From Eutreptiella sp. 'Long Island Sound 2002' (lineage: Eukaryota > Euglenozoa > Euglenophyceae > Eutreptiales > Eutreptiaceae), in contig OZ038379.1 of the NCBI GenBank assembly GCA_964036045.1, positions 117,317,104 to 117,381,103 on the forward strand: DNA of 64,000 nucleotides, given 5' to 3'. The notes under the pieces were generated by a model, which was given only the letters and a program-made list of their open reading frames with translations, had not been told where the DNA came from and searched no databases. The position numbers were made by a program, and so were the translations under genes. Position 1 is the stretch's first letter; each line of letters begins with the position of its first letter. Shown here in pieces: positions 61,563 through 64,000 of the stretch.

Positions 61563-61828
61563 TGGCAGGAGACGGTTGCGAAGTTCAACTTGAGCGTAGT
61601 CTATGTCCCCGGGAAGGACAACACTGTAGCCGATTGCCTGTCGTTGGGCCTATCCCGCAGGCAAGGCTTGGATGGACATAACCAGCAATGGAGACGCCGA
61701 GGAGACTAAGGAGGCCAAACGCATCATTGAGCTCCAGAATGCCATGGAAGAGGGCGACAGCAAGTGCTTTGTGGGCATGGCATCCAGGGCGGATTTGAGT
61801 CAACGACGGGATACCTGATCTGAACGAA
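61563..61828 (+). pseudogene. G3b RNase H end and linker, broken
   Basis: WQETVAKFNLSVVYVPGKDN and TVADCLS are readable after a TGA, then the frame shifts again near 61645 (compare TVADCLSRWAYPAGKAW in G4). Non-functional. Confidence 0.5.
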
Positions 61829-62719
61829 GTGATTTTGGAGGAATGTCTCATGGCGCCCATTGAGTACGTGGAGTTGGTGCTCATGGAGGATTGGTCCAAG
61901 GATTATGCCGCCTTGGAGCATAGGAACAAGTATTGGAACGCCGTGAGTGCCCCCCCCGGCGATAAGTGGCCCAAAGGCTTGATGGAGGACGGGGACAATA
62001 TCTTCCTCAACGACAAGCTATTGGTGCCAGAAAACCGGGTCGAGGCGCACATTGACCACTGGCCCAAAGCCCAACTTATGCATCCGGGCCGCGACAAGAT
62101 GCAACGAGATCTTTTATTGAGGTTTGAGTTCCCTCGGGGATACTACGCAATATTGAATTGGTATTGCAACGATTGTCCCGTGTGTAGGGCCACCAAAAGC
62201 CCGAACCACTCCACAGCGGGGAACCCGGTTTATACGGTGATCTCTGATACACCGATGCGCTCCATTGCCATGGACCTGATTGCCATGCCCGAGGTCACGG
62301 TAGAGGGAGAAACATATGATTGTATTATTTGTGCCGTGGACCGACATAGCAGGTATATTGTGGGGGTTCCGGGTAAGAAGTCGAAGAAGAAGGACAAGAA
62401 AGACAGGCATGGAGTGGGCCTCCAAGCCAAGACCGTCGCCAAAGCAATGATAATGATTAGGCATTGGTTGACAATCGTTCACGTCCAGGCCATCATATGC
62501 AGCGACCGGGGGAGTCTTTTTGTGGGCTCCTGGTTCAAACGTATGTGCAAGCATATGGGGCTTTCGACATGCCAAGACCGTGGCATATCACAGCCGGTCA
62601 AACGGCCGCGCGGAGGTCGCCGGGAGGCAAATGTTCGTGAAGTTCCGCCAATTCCACATGGAGAAGCCGGGGAGGAATTGGTTTCACTCTCTTTGAAGGG
62701 TTTTACGAGCCTTCGGTGA
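61829..62719 (+). pseudogene. G3b integrase finger and core
   Basis: 296 codons: linker, HPGRDKMQRDLLLRFEFPRG, CNDCPVCRATK, first core Asp in IAMDLIAMPEV, second in CSDRGSLFVGSW. A frame change near 62560 removes the Glu-containing segment from this frame. The TAG found in G4 between linker and finger is a Glu codon here. Confidence 0.7.
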
Positions 62720-62738
62720 CTTACCGGGGCCTACGGGA

Positions 62739-63107
62739 TTGTCTCCGCACCGCATTTTCTTCTCACGGGATCGAGTGTCTGCAACTCTCTCGTGGATGAA
62801 CCATGGCAAGGGTGGTCGGGATGCGGACGCGATGATGAGCGAAGCGGATGCCATCGCGGCCAACGTTTGCAGGTCTATGCACGATAGGCATGAAAGGAGG
62901 GCCAAGTACTTCAAGGAAGGCCAGATCCACAAGTACTCCGTCAAAAAGGCCGTTTGGGTGCAGCCCCATCACAAGGACGTGCTAACCCGGCATCGCCAAC
63001 AATCATGGTATATCCCTGGGGTCATGTTGCGCAAGATTGGGGAAGACGTGTATGCCGTCCAGGTGAAAGACAACAAAATCCTTGATCGGGACCATACACA
63101 ACTTTGA
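62739..63107 (+). pseudogene. G3b integrase C-terminal part
   Basis: 122 codons: SPHRIFFSRDRVSATLSWMN, YFKEGQIHKYSVKKAVWVQP, PGVMLRKIGEDVYAVQVKDN, HTQL, then a TGA where G4 reads on. Collinear with G4 residues about 220-340. Confidence 0.7.
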
Positions 63108-63137
63108 CCACGGGCGCTGGATCCCAGTGGGCGAGCG

Positions 63138-63424
63138 GTGATGTTTGAGTCCCCTCCGGGAGACTTGGACTCTGACGATGACGGTGAGGAGGATGACTAT
63201 ACCGCTGAGCGACTGCTAACGGACAGGCCGGACCCCGCCACGCCGGGGGAAGGCTATAAAAGGTTCGTTGGAAAGGATTTGCCGCTTTGGGAGACACGCG
63301 GGAGCCTCCGAGCAGTTTTCTGCCGAGGTATACCATGGTGTCGCTGGACTATCTCAAGAAAAAGGATATTAGTCTAGATGTCAAGGATGTCTTGGTGGAT
63401 TTGATCATGCACGAACGCGAATGA
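63138..63424 (+). pseudogene. G3b chromodomain, frameshifted
   Basis: DYTAERLLTDRPDPATPG begins the chromodomain; a small deletion at about 63254 shifts the frame, and the remainder (YLKKKDISLDVKDVLVD) is readable in another frame to a TGA at 63422. Confidence 0.6.
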
Positions 63425-64000
63425 GTGACTCCCCCTTTACCCTTAACAGGATTGTTTGTTTTTGCTTAATTTGCCACAGGGATGCACATACAATGGCTTA
63501 GTACCTCCTAAGTACCCACCTACCCAATTTCTTTGACGTGCGACGGGCATATGGAGGAAAAATCAGTTCTGGACTGCGTTCATGTTTTTTTTGTGTGCAC
63601 GGTCGGTCGCCGCTCGCTCAGGAAATTTCGGGGGATCAATCCTTGTCAAGACCCACTCATTGTTTCTTTTTTTTCTGGTGGAGCCTTTGGTAAGTGCATC
63701 AGCAGGAACGACACCCCAGCTCTATGGGATCGTTCGCGGGTTTCTGGGTTGGAATTTCAGAGTTTGCGGGGGATATGACGTTGATATTTGTTTGCTTTCC
63801 TCTCCTTATCCACGTTGTTTTGTTGCTCTGTTTTCGCCACGTTTTGGTGCAATTTGACCTGTTGGGAAGTTGCCGGACACAATGGGGACCACCGAATGTG
63901 CTAAACGCCTCTTCAAGTGCCATTTCTATTCTTAGCACATCACGCTCTTTTTTTAGAACATTTGTTCTATTTTTAGTAACAAAATTTCTATTTCTAGAAC
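63425..64000. other. 3' non-coding region of G3b
   Basis: No domain-bearing frame. The sequence is T-rich with near-homopolymer patches and ends with repeated TTCTA/TTTAGAAC words (63950-64000). The expected polypurine tract and 3' LTR are not seen before the edge. Confidence 0.45.

Larger units (their letters stand above)
40434..64000 (+). mobile_element. Ty3/gypsy-type element G3b, interrupted by G4
   Basis: LTR 40434-42326 plus 55548-55568, primer site at 55569, then degraded gag, protease, RT, RNase H, integrase and chromodomain to about 63425. The 3' LTR is not within the window. G4 occupies 42327-55547. Unlike G3a the pol region is complete in order, but each gene has stops or shifts, so the copy is inactive. 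Confidence 0.75.

Overview
This is a eukaryotic, repeat-dominated window with no host gene I can defend. Almost every believable coding stretch belongs to a retroelement: a Ty1/copia-like gag, at least three Ty3/gypsy-type elements with integrase and/or chromodomain, and a Penelope-like reverse transcriptase. The rest is satellite or low-complexity DNA. There is no bacterial-style operon structure. The element types (copia gag with a single CCHC knuckle, long-LTR chromovirus-like gypsy elements, a Penelope-like element, GC-rich minisatellites) fit a large protist or algal genome. I cannot name the species from sequence alone.

Layout, left to right. 1-1157: 5' part of a minus-strand copia-like element (short LTR, primer site, gag running off the edge). 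1158-3735: non-coding DNA, then an array of ~185-bp repeats. 3735-28827: a nest. A gypsy element, here called G3a, starts with an LTR at 4276. That LTR is split by a second, unrelated gypsy element (G2, 5040-20441). G2's reverse transcriptase gene is in turn split by a 5.3-kb minus-strand LINE-like insertion (11148-16475) with a 17-bp target duplication. G3a resumes at 20442 with the rest of its LTR, a degraded gag, protease and linker region, and breaks off at 26545. A LINE-like fragment, a stray gag fragment and a partial LTR follow. 28828-31800: a minus-strand Penelope-like element with several lesions. 31860-33320: a tract almost devoid of T on the plus strand. 34143-39125: a 127-bp satellite organised in exact 2350-bp higher-order units. 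39150-40433: a smaller ~185-bp array and unassigned DNA.

40434 to the right edge: a second copy of the G3 family (G3b). Its LTR is split at 42326 by a young, nearly intact gypsy/chromovirus-like element on the minus strand (G4, 42327-55547, LTRs ~2.36 kb, 4-bp target duplication TGGT). G3b resumes at 55548 with PBS, gag, protease, RT, integrase and chromodomain, all with frameshifts and stops. G3 and G4 are related, so G4 jumped into a relative's LTR a few bases upstream of its primer site.

The points most worth following are: (i) a conserved block between protease and RT in both G2 and G4/G3 that resembles the Dam-like methyltransferase-type module known from DIRS-group elements; (ii) the 2350-bp higher-order satellite whose 127-bp monomer holds three related hairpins; (iii) the 725-bp stretch with zero T; (iv) the LINE-like insertion with a repeat-rich ORF1-like protein and an A-poor, G-run-rich body; and (v) gag coding potential that appears to begin inside the LTR and read through the primer-binding site.
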